64,000 nt of DNA from NCBI GenBank assembly GCA_024195585.1, contig SWBL01000007.1:124001-188000 (forward strand). Reading direction: 5' to 3'. Of the stretch, positions 10,715 through 21,862 are shown piece after piece. Position 1 is the first letter of the stretch; each line of letters starts with the position of its first letter. Position numbers and translations under genes: made by a program. The DNA is from Aureobasidium sp. EXF-3400. Taxonomy: Eukaryota > Ascomycota > Dothideomycetes > Dothideales > Saccotheciaceae. The notes under the pieces are model-generated. The model ran no database searches and was not told the origin of the DNA. It worked only from the letters and a program-made list of their open reading frames with translations.

Positions 10715-12703
10715 TCATGCTCCTTTCTCAATATCCCTCTCCTCTGCGACTGCAGCTCCAGTCTTGCCCACCCCTGCAACGCTCGCCTCAGCATCACCCC
10801 TCTTCACCGCCTCCTTCTCCATCTTCCTCAAATGCTTCTCCCTCTTCTCATCCGCCCTCCTCTTATCCTCCTGCATACTCCTAATCAAACTACTCTTCGC
10901 CCTAATCTTTTTACCATACAGATAAAACACCACCGGAATAGGCACACAAGCCATCTCAATCAACCCCAAAGTGCAGCCCGCCCAATTACTTCCCAGAGCT
11001 GCATACATAGCAGGTCCAGCCAAAGGCAACACAGCACCCAAACAAGAGCGCAACACCGCATTACCAGCCAACGCAGAAGCCGCATACAGCTCATACGAAT
11101 GCACCAGATAATTATTCGAATAGATAAACACTCCCGCATTGCCAGCTCCAAAAGGTATACCCGCAAGGATAGGAACAATCCAATGCACATTAGGCGTGCA
11201 AGTCCATGCAAACCACAATTCTCCAGCCGCGAGACTCACAGCTGCAATGCAAATTACAGATACCATGGCTTCAGGGGGGATATCCCCAGTTTCTGGGTCG
11301 CGTTTGTGGGAGTTGATTAAGCGGCGGCAGAGGGGTTCGAGGATTATGGTCAAAAGGTTGCCGATGCCGATGCCGCAGAAGGCGAGGCCGCCTAGACCGG
11401 GGGACCAGCCGCGTTGGCGTTGGAAGACTATGGGGTAGGCGACGAAGGAGAGGTAGAGTGTGCCGTAGACGATTGCGACGTAGACGTCCCAGAAGATGCT
11501 GTTGAGAATGGTCAGTATTTGGTTCACTCTGTTTGAAGACAGGTGTGTGTCCGTTTTCTGTTTTTCTCTCAAGAATTTGTAGATCGGAGAAACGAGAAGG
11601 AGAGAAAGTGTTCAGAAAGAAGGAACTTACCAGATCGGTTCCGTAACCATCAACACGAAAGGCCTGCTGAGGTTGACCTTGAGCAACGGCAAAAATGCCT
11701 TCTTTTCATCAAACCGACTCCACCACCTCGGATCTCCCGTTTCTTTTCTCAGTCTTGCAGCCCTCTTCCTCAAGATCGTAGGTCCATAGGTTTCCTTAAC
11801 AACAGCCACAAACGCAAATGCAACTCCAGCAAGAATCATAACCAACCAATTACACCTATTTCACTCAAGTCAGCAAATCCTGCACTTTTTCGGCTCTCAG
11901 AGGGTAGAGGGAGAAACTCACCATCGCCAACCTAGATATTCAAAAGTAAATCCTCCAATGATTGGGCCAACAACAGGCCCGTTCAAGGGCCCTATGGACC
12001 AGATACTAAACGCCAGCGCTCTATACTCCTCCACCACAATATCATTGATAGACCCCGGCGCATTAGAAACCAAACTCGCCGCCGCAAAAGCACCAAAAAA
12101 TCTCGGTATGAGCAGACTCTCAATATTCCTCGCCAAAGCACAAGGCAATATCAACACCACAAACATTGCTGTGGAAAGAATGTACACAGGCCTTCTGCCA
12201 TACATCTCTGACAACGGAGCAAGCACCGTACTTCCAGCAGCCATACCAATCAAATAAGTAGTCAGACCCAACAGCGCAGTCAAATGCCCCACATCAAAGA
12301 CTTGCTCAAGTTTGCCCACCGTCACCGTATAACTGGTTGAATATAACACTGTGACCGTCGTTGCATAACTCATCACAAACACCACAAAGCTTTTATACGC
12401 CATTGACCAATTCCGCGGGTTTTCAGGGTCGTCGTCTGTAAACTCGACTTCAAAGTTTGGGTCATTGGTTGCGATGGTGCCTAGAGTGGCGCCGGTGTTG
12501 GTGTGTTTGAGATTGATGTCGGCGTAGGAAGTCGATTCCGGACCAAAACCTGAGTAGCCTGATGCATAGCTGCGGACGAGGTGGAGGCGGTTGGTCTGTT
12601 GGTCGTTGCGGATGGATTGGGTGGAGTGGATGGAGTCGGTGTCGTCGGTGTGGGTGGAGGGTTTGGAGACTTGGGAGGAGGGTTGTTCTTCCTCTTCCAT
12701 CAT
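10715..12703 (-). CDS. MFS transporter, DHA1 (drug:H+ antiporter) type
   Basis: Exons (minus strand) 12703-11922, 11855-11631 and 11498-10715 join in frame to 596 residues. The protein has a Ser/Thr/Glu-rich cytoplasmic N-terminus of about 100 residues, then the element DDPENPRNWS typical of fungal DHA1 carriers just before the first membrane span. About twelve hydrophobic spans follow, with APLSEMYGRRPVY (motif A region) between spans 2 and 3 and the cytoplasmic loop near residue 280-330. The C-terminus is basic and charged with a short coiled-coil look (DKRRADEKREKHLRKMEKEA). Members sit in the plasma membrane and export small molecules, often drugs or secondary metabolites, in exchange for protons. 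The substrate cannot be told from sequence, and no biosynthetic cluster lies next to it. Confidence 0.9.
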
Positions 12704-13995
12704 CGTGATGGTGGTCCGAGGATCTTTGTGTCCTGTTGTTTTCGTATGGTCCTTGCTCTTTCTTTTTGATCGTGGTCAACTCCTATGGCCAGTCCTAGGG
12801 TCGTCACTCCTCAATGCCAGTCCAGTATATCCAGCAAGTCCGTCTATGCTCCCCTCAATGATCGCGACCAGTGGAAAGAAGTCCGGTTCTTGTAACGCGA
12901 TGTCGGAGCTTTTCCGTCGCGTAAAGTCGTGAAGCGCCTAGTTGCGTTATTGTTCAATCGTGCAAATCCAGCAAGTTCGACGAGCGTAGCGAGTGTAGCG
13001 GTTAAGGAACTCTGTAGCAGAACGAAAGATAGCAAGAACGAAAACGAGCAGAGTTAAAGAAGTCAAAATCTCAAAACCCAGTCATCGGGAAAGTTCAAAC
13101 ATCCACGCAGGTTGCCCGAGATGCGGCCAATACGGCCCCACATCCGTCTTGCAGCCGCTCCCTTGTATTGACAAGTACGTTAAGTACTCCCTTTGCTTGA
13201 CAACTTGCTCCCTTTGTTTGACAAGTAATTCTGTATCTCTTTCTAGTCTGACTTGACTCTGCCAGCACATATTATCTTGCGCTCTTGAGTTTCAACTAAT
13301 CGTTTCCATGGTAGGAAAGGATAGGCAAAACCATGCGCGGTACGGGTTCCGCACTTCACGGCAATGACGGCACGATGGAGATTCAGGGTCCGGTATAGCC
13401 AGGGTGCTCCGCATAGCATTAAAACATTCCGTTGTCGACGATATAACAGCACGACCACGGTCAATATGGTCTATTCGATACTGTGAGGGGGTTATCTAAC
13501 TACCTCTCGACCGGACCAAAGTGGTTCGCTGCGTATTGGCTGGAGAGTTGGGGAAACACATCACGACGTACGTTTTGACCATTGCTTCCTCCAAGAAGCT
13601 TTGATGGTTGCCGCGAGTTCGAATGTAAACGACGTCTTAATTGAAGGGAATTCCAAACAAAGTATGATAAAAGATTCGCAACGAACAAGAAGTCAGGTAT
13701 GAAGTAATTTCAATTCAGGTATTGTAATAGGTATCAAACTCGTCGGATGCCATCTATGCATACCCTGCTGCATCAAACTGCTCAATAATACCCAGGAACC
13801 CCTTTGCAGGTCTTCGCTCTCGTATGTATAGAGATCCAAGCATTTTCTCAAGTCTTGGATATGTATGCACGCCCACTTCTTCTTCCTCTCCTTCGTGTGG
13901 CTTTTCCTTCGTCGTGAATATGACTACATCTCGTTTTCATCAATCGTGGCTGCTCGGGCGCTTCGTGAATGTAACATCGAATGTCTTCAAGACAA
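12704..13995. other. Intergenic region with a short direct repeat
   Basis: The right part is the 3' side of the trehalase gene; the left part should hold the transporter promoter. No gene is supported. A threefold direct repeat is listed separately. Confidence 0.4.
13158..13227. repeat. Threefold imperfect direct repeat
   Basis: Three copies of a sequence close to CTCCCTTTGTTTGACAAGTA start at 13158, 13187 and 13208. The inner core TTGACAA is kept in all three. It lies about 450 bases upstream of the start of the MFS transporter gene, so the copies could be repeated protein-binding sites, but this is inference. Confidence 0.55.
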
Positions 13996-16547
13996 TCAAT
14001 GGTGCGAAGAAGTGGCCTTCTGATAAGTCTCCCAAGGAGTCAGGGCACCGACGGCACGGCGCATGTGAGCATCGAGAAGGGCGACACCGTAGACGTAACT
14101 GGCGTTGACCCATCCGAATCTGTGCATCGTTAGTGATAACGTTATAGAACAGGAGTAATGTCCAAACTTACCCTTCCTTGGCGACACCCTTGAAATCACT
14201 GCCCTGGTTACCGTACTCGGCAGCAACCTTGTGGGGATGCTGAGGGTGACAGACATCGTACTTTTCGACGACAACACCGTTGAAGTCGACGAAAGCCTTT
14301 GTGACCATGTAAACCCAGCGGTAAGCCAATCTCTTGGCCTCATCCTCGTAACCGAATCTTACCAGACCAGTCCAGGCGAGGATCTGCTGAGGTGCCCATC
14401 CGAAGGGGTAGTCCCATTGACGGTTGGGACGGCTGAGGCCGACTTTACCACGAGATCTCTCAGTTCCTGCAGCAAGACCACCGAGCTCTTCGAAGAGAGG
14501 AAGAGCCTTCTCAACAAGGAGAGAGGCTTGGCGAGGAGTGCAGGCACCAGCCCACATGGCCCAGAAGGTTGTGGCCGACTCGTATCCGGTGTGCTCGTTC
14601 GTGACGACGTTGTAGTCGAAGAACATGCCCTTCTCCTCGTCCCACATGAGCTTGTCCATGGTCTGCTTGCGACGCTTGGCGCGGCGATCCCAGGTGGCTG
14701 ACGTCTCGAAATGACCAGGCTTCTGGTCACCAACACAGAACTCGGCGGGGACAGCGAGGCTGTCTCCAAAGTAGTTGCGGATGGTGCGAGCAATATCGGT
14801 CTCGTACTTGTAGAGGAGAGAGTTGAGATCGACGGTGGCAAGGTGAGCTGCAGAGCCCTCGAGACGGTATGAAGTGTCGTGACCAGACTCACGGACAGCA
14901 CGATCGTGCAGGAAGTACTGGTCGAGCTCAGGCTCATAGATGTGGCCATAATTGTAGGCGTGGACGAACTCCTTGAACTCCATGTTGTGCTTCTTGCAGT
15001 AAGGCTCGAGCACGTGGACGAAGTGAGTGGCTTCAGTCTCTGGTGGAACACCGATACCGCCAGGTCTGTAGCACGAGAGACCAGTCTTCTGGTCGTAACG
15101 AGGGGCGGCGGTCCAGACACTGTGGTACTCCTTGATGGCAGCAAGAATGGCGATTTTGAGGAACTCGCGAGCGTCAGGCTGCTCCTTGATGCGGTCAAAG
15201 ACACGCAGAGCCATGTCGGTCAAGAAAGGAGGCTGAGTACGGCAAAGGTAGTAGGATCTGTTGGCGTTGAGAATTTTGCCGTAGTGCTTGATCTCGAAGC
15301 AGAAGTGCTTGACCATGTTTGTGGCGAGGTCTTCACGATCGTGGATGAGGAGACCAAGGGCGGTCATGTAGCTGTCCCAGCCGTAGAGCTCGTTGAAGCG
15401 ACCACCAGGAACAATGAAGGGCAAGCCCTTGAAGTCAGGCTCACCTTCAGGAGTATCCTCAACTCTTTCCATCTCGAGAGCAAGAAGACCGGGAGCTTCG
15501 TTCAAGTCACGGACGTACTCCTCGTTCTCGGGATGCTGAGCAAGCCAGACGACATCCAGATTCATATCAGGATGCTCGCGGGCAATGCGGCTGTAGTACT
15601 GATGTTGTTCAGGAGCGCCACGGGGGACGTAGATGCGAGGGCGAGGGTTGTCGGTCCAGTCTTTGGCGTCCTTTCCGACTTGAGCAATGTTGGAGCCGTC
15701 GATACGGCGTGTGAGGTTGGGCCAGAAGAAGTCCTTGATAAGGCGGGACAAGCGGCTGACGGGGTTCTCTGAGAGACGAGCCTCGTCCAAGACAATCTGC
15801 TTACGACCGTGCTCCTTGGCCAAGGTGAGTTCCTGCAGCAGGTTCGAGAGCATGTATGTACCGCGGATGTCAAAAGACTTGTAACCTCCTGATCCAGCGG
15901 TGCCCAATTGGATTGTCTTGGGACCGACATCCTCGACGGTAATCTGCTGGTTGTTGTCCGAGTCTTCACGGTGCAGGAGGGCTTCGAGCGTGTCCGAGAC
16001 GTTGATGAGGTAGCGGCGGGGCTGTTCTCCTTGTTCGTCTGGTTGTCGTCGTCAGTTTTGTGCATCACCAACTGCAATAGCTCATCCAAGCTTACCGTGA
16101 CTCAAGCGGCGCTGGGTCTGGTTCTCCATCTGCTGGGCAATGGTTGCGCGGATGCCAGGGTCGACCTGCGATCAATCGTGGTCAGCTGTGTCAAAGCATG
16201 AAATGTACGCGTAATGCACTCACAGCCGAGTAAGTGCGGGCTTTGGCGACATTTCTCTTGTTGTGCGAGGCGCCATAGTAGATGTGCGAAGCCGAGTAAG
16301 GGTCGAGATCTGTTGCGGCGCCCGACGACTTGCGTGTAGGATGAATGGGGAGCTGCTTGGACTGCGACGAGGCATCGGCGGGAGCTGCCTTGTTGACAGT
16401 CGGGGCCGTCAAGCTATAGTCGGACAGCGACTGCGCATTGGTCGAGGTGAGTGAGCTGACGCGTTGTCTGGTGGATGCATCACCAGTTCCATTGCCGTTA
16501 CTGGCGGCTGGCGGCTTGTCGCCGCCGTGTGCAGTTGGCGAGCTCAT
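13996..16547 (-). CDS. NTH1: Neutral trehalase
   Basis: Exons (minus strand) 16547-16224, 16165-16096, 16038-14172 and 14119-13996 give 794 residues, close to yeast Nth1. It hydrolyses cytosolic trehalose to two glucose molecules during recovery from stress and germination. Both GH37 signatures are present: [14 protein letters not shown] near residue 342 and [12 protein letters not shown] near residue 670. The N-terminal regulatory region carries an RRLS protein kinase A site (Ser about 130) and, at about 154-168, the Ca-binding-type loop [13 protein letters not shown] described for neutral trehalases. These show regulation by cAMP/PKA with 14-3-3 and calcium, and exclude the secreted acid enzyme; there is no signal peptide. 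Two AGGGG elements lie just upstream. The start is the first ATG of a Ser/Thr-rich N-terminus. Confidence 0.96.
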
Positions 16548-16560
16548 TGATGCAGGTCTG

Positions 16561-16634
16561 AGGGGTTGGAGCGTGTGTGATGATGCTGCGGCGAAGGATG
16601 TGATGGCTTGTAGGAATATGCAGCTGTCGAGGGG
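16561..16634 (-). promoter_or_regulatory. Two STRE-like AGGGG elements upstream of trehalase
   Basis: AGGGG occurs at 16561-16565 and 16630-16634 (CCCCT on the coding strand), 14 and 83 bases before the start codon. Stress response elements of this form drive yeast NTH1. Here they are so close to the ATG that they may fall in the transcribed leader, so function is uncertain. Confidence 0.35.
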
Positions 16635-17759
16635 CAGATGCGGGATGAGGTGTTATCAGATAAAGCTGTGACTAAAGGGTCGAGGTGAATCAGCTCAGCC
16701 GAGTCCTCGTGTTGGGTGTCAAGAGAATTGAGATGTAGAGGTAAGATGATGAGTAGAGGCAGGCGCAAACGGTTACAGTGAATAGAAAAAGGCTTGAACT
16801 AGGACAGTACCCACCTGAAGACGTAGATATACGTAGATCTTTCAGCTCAGCGCTTTTCGAGCAGGAAGGAGCAGGAAGCCTTGACGTGACCGCTGGAGTC
16901 AACGTTCTTGACGCACTCAAAATGTCTGGGGAAGCTGCGACCGACGATACGTCACTCACCTTTTTTTCTGACACTTTCGAGCCTCACTTGGTCAAAGCTG
17001 CGACTCTGATTCTACCAAAGATTGGAGGGAAGACGACGATAGAAAACGGGTCTTCTTCAGAATCTCAAGTATCCTCACGAAATGCAAGCCTCGAGGGTGA
17101 GAGTGGCTTGGCTGACATGACTTCGAACAATAATATTCGTCGCTTCTGCAGACAATCAAACGGTATCCACACCGCTGCTCCGTCGCATGACCCTGCGTTG
17201 TGGTTTGATTTTCTCTCCGGCTCCGCAATATTTCTTTCTCGGACTTTCTGTGACTGCCCAAGGGTTTGCTGGGTCCTTGTCTGACATTCCAGTCGAGAAC
17301 ATGGCAGGCTAGCAGCACGATAAATCCTACGGTGATCAAAGGTACCGAGGGGCCGGAGGCGACATAGCTGCAGGGTCCAGCTTTGCGACCACATGGTAAG
17401 GTAGGGGTTCGAGTTCGAGGTTTGCGCTGATGCAGACAAGGTTGCGCAGGGCTATCTTACATATAAGCACCTTGTCTGACCACGAGGGCTGCCCTGATGG
17501 GTTCGTTCTGCCTATACACGGCTCAGTTATACCTGTTTTACCACCCTGTACCCCGCTTCATGCTCTGTGTCTTGTCCAATAACTTCAGGTCGCATGCTCT
17601 TGTGGTACCCGTTTGCCAGCCTTGTCTTCGTTTCTTGCCAATCACATTTGGGCCAGCACATCGGGCCCTCGGATCGGATCATCTTGTACATGGCAAACAT
17701 CGTTTAATATCCTGGTATCTCTATCGAATCTTCGTAAACGCAAAAATCGCAAATTATAT
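16635..17759. other. Intergenic region between trehalase and isocitrate dehydrogenase genes
   Basis: Holds the trehalase promoter and the 3' side of the isocitrate dehydrogenase gene. Open frames on both strands around 16700-17440 overlap each other and have no recognisable domain. No gene is supported. Confidence 0.4.
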
Positions 17760-19236
17760 CTACAGCTTGGCCTGGAGCACAGCCTTCATGCGCTTCTCGA
17801 CGGCGTCGAGGTAAGCCCCAGTGGTGACATAGTCGTCCTTACCCTTCTTTCCACATGCAAGAGCAAGATCCTTGGTCATAATACCTTGCTCGTTAACGAC
17901 GTGAATGCAGGCCTCCTCGAGCGACTCGGCGAACTTGACGACCTCGGGAGTGTTGTCGAGCTCACCACGCTTGGCAAGACCGCGGGTCCAGGCGAAGATG
18001 GAGGCGATGGGGTTGGTCGATGTGGCGTTACCCTTCTGGTGCTCGCGGAAATGACGAGTAACGGTACCGTGAGCGGCCTCAGACTCGAATGTCTTGCCAT
18101 CGGGGGTGATGAGAACCGAAGTCATCAAACCCAGACTGCCGAAACCTTGGGCGACAATGTCGGATTGGACATCACCATCGTAGTCTGCGTGCGGTTAGTT
18201 TTTGTACTTGGGAGATATCACGAGTCGCAATCACTCACTCTTCAAGGCCATGATGTAGCCACCCTCGCTCTTGATCATTTGGGCGACCATGTCGTCAATC
18301 AGACGATGTTCGTACCAGATGCCGGCCTTCTCGAACTCGGACTTGTACTCCTTCTGGTAGATCTCCTCGAAGATGTCCTTGAATCTTCCGTCGTACTTCT
18401 TGAGAATGGTGTTCTTTGTGCTCATATACAGAGGCAGCTTCTTGTCGATGGCGAGCTTGAAACTGGCGTGTGCGAAACCAGAAATGCTCTCGGCAGTGTT
18501 GTACTGTGTCTGGGCGACACCTCCCTCGTGGTTCTTCTGGAAGTTGAAGACCTCGATCTCCTCGGGCTCGCCGCCCTTGGGTGTGAAGACCATCTTGAGA
18601 GTGCCCTCTCCCTTGATAACAAGATCTTTGGCGCGGTACTGGTCACCGAAAGCGTGACGGCCAATGATGATGGGCTTCTTCCAGCCGGGTACAAGACGAG
18701 GAATACGGTCGATGACGATTGGCTCACGGAAGACGGTTCCGCCGAGAGCGTTTCTGATGGTGCCGTTGGGAGACAGCCACACTGGGAATTGTCAGACTCA
18801 CATCGTTCTTACAAGCTCGTTCATGGGGCTACTCACTCTTCTTCAGGTTGAACTCCTTGACACGAGCCTCGTCAGGAGTGATGGTGGCGCACTTGACACC
18901 GACCGAGTACTTCTTGATGGCCTCGGCAGCATCAATGGTGACTTGGTCGTTGGTCTCATCTCTGTAGGGGAGACCGAGATCGTAGTACTTGAGGTCGATG
19001 TCGAGGTAAGGGTGGATGAACTTGTCCTTGATATCTTGCCAGATGATACGGGTCATCTCATCACCGTCCAGCTCGACGACGGGGTTCTTGACCTTGATCT
19101 TGTTGAATGCAGCCATCCTTCGTCTCTGCTCAATTGCAGCAAAAGCGGGTCTGGAAATGAATTGAGGTCGCACGGCAGCGTTGGAGGAGTATTGGAAAAG
19201 GCTACGGGCAGCAGCAGGACGGAAAGAGGCGCTCAT
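17760..19236 (-). CDS. idpA: NADP-dependent isocitrate dehydrogenase
   Basis: Exons (minus strand) 19236-18837, 18781-18239 and 18184-17760 join in frame to 455 residues. It oxidatively decarboxylates isocitrate to 2-oxoglutarate and makes NADPH. The dimeric eukaryotic type is shown by [14 protein letters not shown] near the start of the mature part, [23 protein letters not shown], and [20 protein letters not shown] with the metal-binding aspartates. Residues 1 to about 40 are Arg/Ser/Ala-rich without acidic residues, like a mitochondrial presequence. A second Met ([12 protein letters not shown]) lies right after it, and the C-terminus ends in AKL, a PTS1-type peroxisomal signal. Together these suggest one gene serving mitochondria, peroxisomes and cytosol, as reported for Aspergillus IdpA. 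Confidence 0.96.
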
Positions 19237-19776
19237 GGTCGCTGATACGGAAAATGAAGGAAAGCAAAAAGATACCTCGGGAAAAAGGGAAGGTGCAGCT
19301 CGTGAAGAAGGAGACTCCTCTCTTGTGTTCAAATAATTCACCAGTCATCGCGCGCCAACCCCGCAGAATTCATAGCCAGGCCGATGCCGGCTGATAACGA
19401 GACCATCTGTGTCATTGCCGTCACGCCTTTGCAACACGCTCGGTCGTATTGTAGAGACTGGCATGTGAAGTGTAGCCGTATACGTTACTTTCTTCCGCCG
19501 GCTGAATAGAGACGGGCCCTGCTATGGGCGGCCTGGCGCGATGGAAGCCGACAGGATGGGCGGATCTGTATGACGGCAAGCAATTAGAAAACGCAACAGC
19601 TCCAGCTCCTTCCTTCCCGGCGAACGCGGACGTGCGCCGAAGTGACGTGTGACAGCCGGCGTTAGACCAGATTATCCCCGCCCGAATCTACCGCGGCAGC
19701 AGCAGCGACAGAACTGTTGTTGGTTCAACAAGACAAGATCCTTCTTCGTGGGACCATCTATTGGCAATCGCGCAAG
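19237..19776. promoter_or_regulatory. Divergent promoter region
   Basis: 540 bases separate the start codons of the isocitrate dehydrogenase gene (minus) and the alpha/beta hydrolase gene (plus). It should hold both promoters. It is G/C-rich in its middle; no single element could be assigned. Confidence 0.45.
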
Positions 19777-20861
19777 ATGGCAACTCCTAATCCTCTAGCA
19801 GACCAGTCGTCTGACCCCGCGCCCGTCTCGTCCAAGACATTCACAATCGCTGGCGTGCTCACGACTGTCTATGGACTCGATGAACTTGCATCATCAGCAA
19901 AGGAAGTCGCAGTACTATGGCTTCTGCATCCTCGACTTCAAGTGCAGTCAATTATGGCGCCAGTAGCTGCGGCATCGATTCATGATTGGAACGGACGATC
20001 CGCTTCCAAGTCTAAAGGCTTGATTGCCGTCTCTTTTGACCAGCGTAATCATGGCACCCGAGAGGCCACCCCATTGGCGAACGAGAGTTGGAAACAGGGC
20101 AATCCGACGCATGCCCAAGACATGTTCTCGATCTATCGTTCGTCTGCGACCTTCAGATTCTCTTGTACTGAAAACTGACTCTCACATGAACAGACGGAAC
20201 AGCACAGGACACATCGATGCTGATTGACTTCATCTCCTCCTACACCTTCCCAGACTCCTCGAGAACCATTACTAAACATCTTGTGCTTGGTATCTCGCTC
20301 GGCGGCCACTCAACATGGCAATGCATCCTACACGACCCTCGCATCACCACCGCCGTTGTAGTCATCGGCTGTCCAGATTATAAATTCCTCATGACTGACC
20401 GTGCGAGGAAGTCGAAACTCACTACATGGACTGCCTCAGAGGGCAAAGACTTCCTCGGCTCGACCGATTACCCCAAAGGCTTGTGCCAGGCCACTGACAA
20501 GTGGGATCCCAAGTCTTTCTTGGTCGGCGACAAGCTGAATCCCACGGATGAGCAAAAGAAGACACTTAAACCCTTGATCAAGGAAAAATTGGGAGGCAAG
20601 CAGATCATGTGTCTTTCTGGCGGAAAAGACAAGCTTGTGCCATATACTTGCAGTGCCCCTTTCCTCGATTGGATGAAGACTGGACTTGACAAGAAGGACG
20701 GTTGGTTTAATGACCACGGCATTGTGCTGGAAGATGTTGTCGACGAGACTGCTGGTCACGAGTATAGTGCAAAGATGAAGGTTGAGGCTGTGCGTTTCAT
20801 CTCTGAGAACCTCGCTGGCGAGGGCAGTCTCAGGGCAGGCACCAGAACCTCTAAGATATAA
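19777..20861 (+). CDS. Alpha/beta hydrolase family protein
   Basis: Exons 19777-20137 and 20194-20861 give 342 residues; the intron donor is a weaker GTTCGT. The fold is supported by FDQRNHGTRE after an early beta strand, the nucleophile elbow LGISLGGHS (Ser about 155), a late acidic candidate in LSGGKDKLVPY, and a likely catalytic His in DETAGHEYS near residue 315. No signal peptide or membrane span is seen, so it is probably cytosolic. This subfamily, found in many ascomycetes, has no settled substrate; ester or lactone hydrolysis is the expected chemistry. It shares an upstream region with the isocitrate dehydrogenase gene. Confidence 0.85.
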
Positions 20862-21653
20862 GCTTACTCGGCATCCAATGCTTGTATATACCGGTGCCCA
20901 ACCTACACATTACTCTCTCCATGCTTTATCGAGTCATTTGCTACCCCGATCGGTAACTTTTGATAATGGCCGACTGCTCCGGGAAGAACTCGTGGGTGAG
21001 TCAATCAGGTACAGAAACACAATATGGTTCCGGTACTTGCCCGAGCATCAGACGTTGGAAGGACAGAGTCCGAGAGACAGCCTCGGCCATGAACGTGCTG
21101 CCACCAAGGTCTGGCTACAAAACGTCTTTGCCCTCGAAAAGAACGTCGCGCATCGCATAAACATTCATCCAGACATTCGCTATGACAGCGGGCTCAGGAG
21201 AGATCGATGTCACGAACAGTGAGTGATTCTTTCTCTTGGACCCAAGTGTTTGCTACCCTCAGTGCGATCTCACAAGTCATGTCCAGCAGAGAATTACAGA
21301 AAAAAGCACAATCGTTGGTGTCTCGGACAACGTTCGGCAACATGTTCCCCAGATCGTCATCTTTCATGTGCTTTCCCCAGATGCTTGGCTTTGTCATTCT
21401 GACTTTCTTCAAAGCCTCGGATGAAGGGAGTCAACGTCGAGACGCAACCGTTCGGCCTCTCGTCATGGTCAAGTTCGCAGGCAAGGAGCCCTCACCGAGG
21501 TCCAAGACCTTGTTCTTCGCTGTAAAGGTCTGAGTTTACCACTGTAGCCACTGATCCGATTGGCCCCGGTCATGTTTCTCATTGGCCTGTGACGATGTCT
21601 GCTCTCATCGAGTACCGGTAAGTCATCTGAAGCTCTCGACTCTTTGTAAGAGC
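20862..21653. other. Intergenic stretch with doubtful small exons
   Basis: An ATG at 20969 opens MADCSGKNSW, followed at once by a good donor (GTGAGT), and further open pieces run to 21426. No known protein emerges on joining them. The right part is the upstream region of isocitrate lyase. Confidence 0.3.
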
Positions 21654-21678
21654 TATATATGAGCTCTTGTCTCCCCGC
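21654..21678 (+). promoter_or_regulatory. TATA-like box and single CreA-type site upstream of isocitrate lyase
   Basis: TATATAT at 21654-21660 lies about 205 bases before the start codon. CCCCGC at 21673-21678 is the reverse complement of a SYGGRG carbon catabolite repressor site. Isocitrate lyase genes are glucose-repressed in ascomycetes, which fits, but a lone hexamer is weak evidence. Confidence 0.35.
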
Positions 21679-21862
21679 CTTTGTGGCTCCTTCATTATTT
21701 TTGTATTTCCATTCGATTTGAGTTCCTGGTATCCCACAAGAACTCCATCTTCTGCATCAGTTCTCGAACTACCTAAGCAAGCACTCATCACATCACATTA
21801 CCGCCAAGCTGGCAGAAAGACTCAAGAGTATCTTGGGCCACGTCAAGGAGGTTCTTCCAACC

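Noticed and set aside
14879..15772. Plus-strand open frame of 297 codons
   Set aside because: Antisense shadow of the trehalase catalytic domain.
17613..18851. Long plus-strand open frame of 412 codons
   Set aside because: It is antisense to the isocitrate dehydrogenase exons and reads through its introns; a codon-bias shadow.
20969..21426. Possible potato inhibitor I-type small protein (MADCSGKNSW start, later DNVRQHVPQIV)
   Set aside because: Both end motifs recall the family, but the joined middle is too long and lacks its core; the likeness of a nearby ELVGE in another frame is coincidence.
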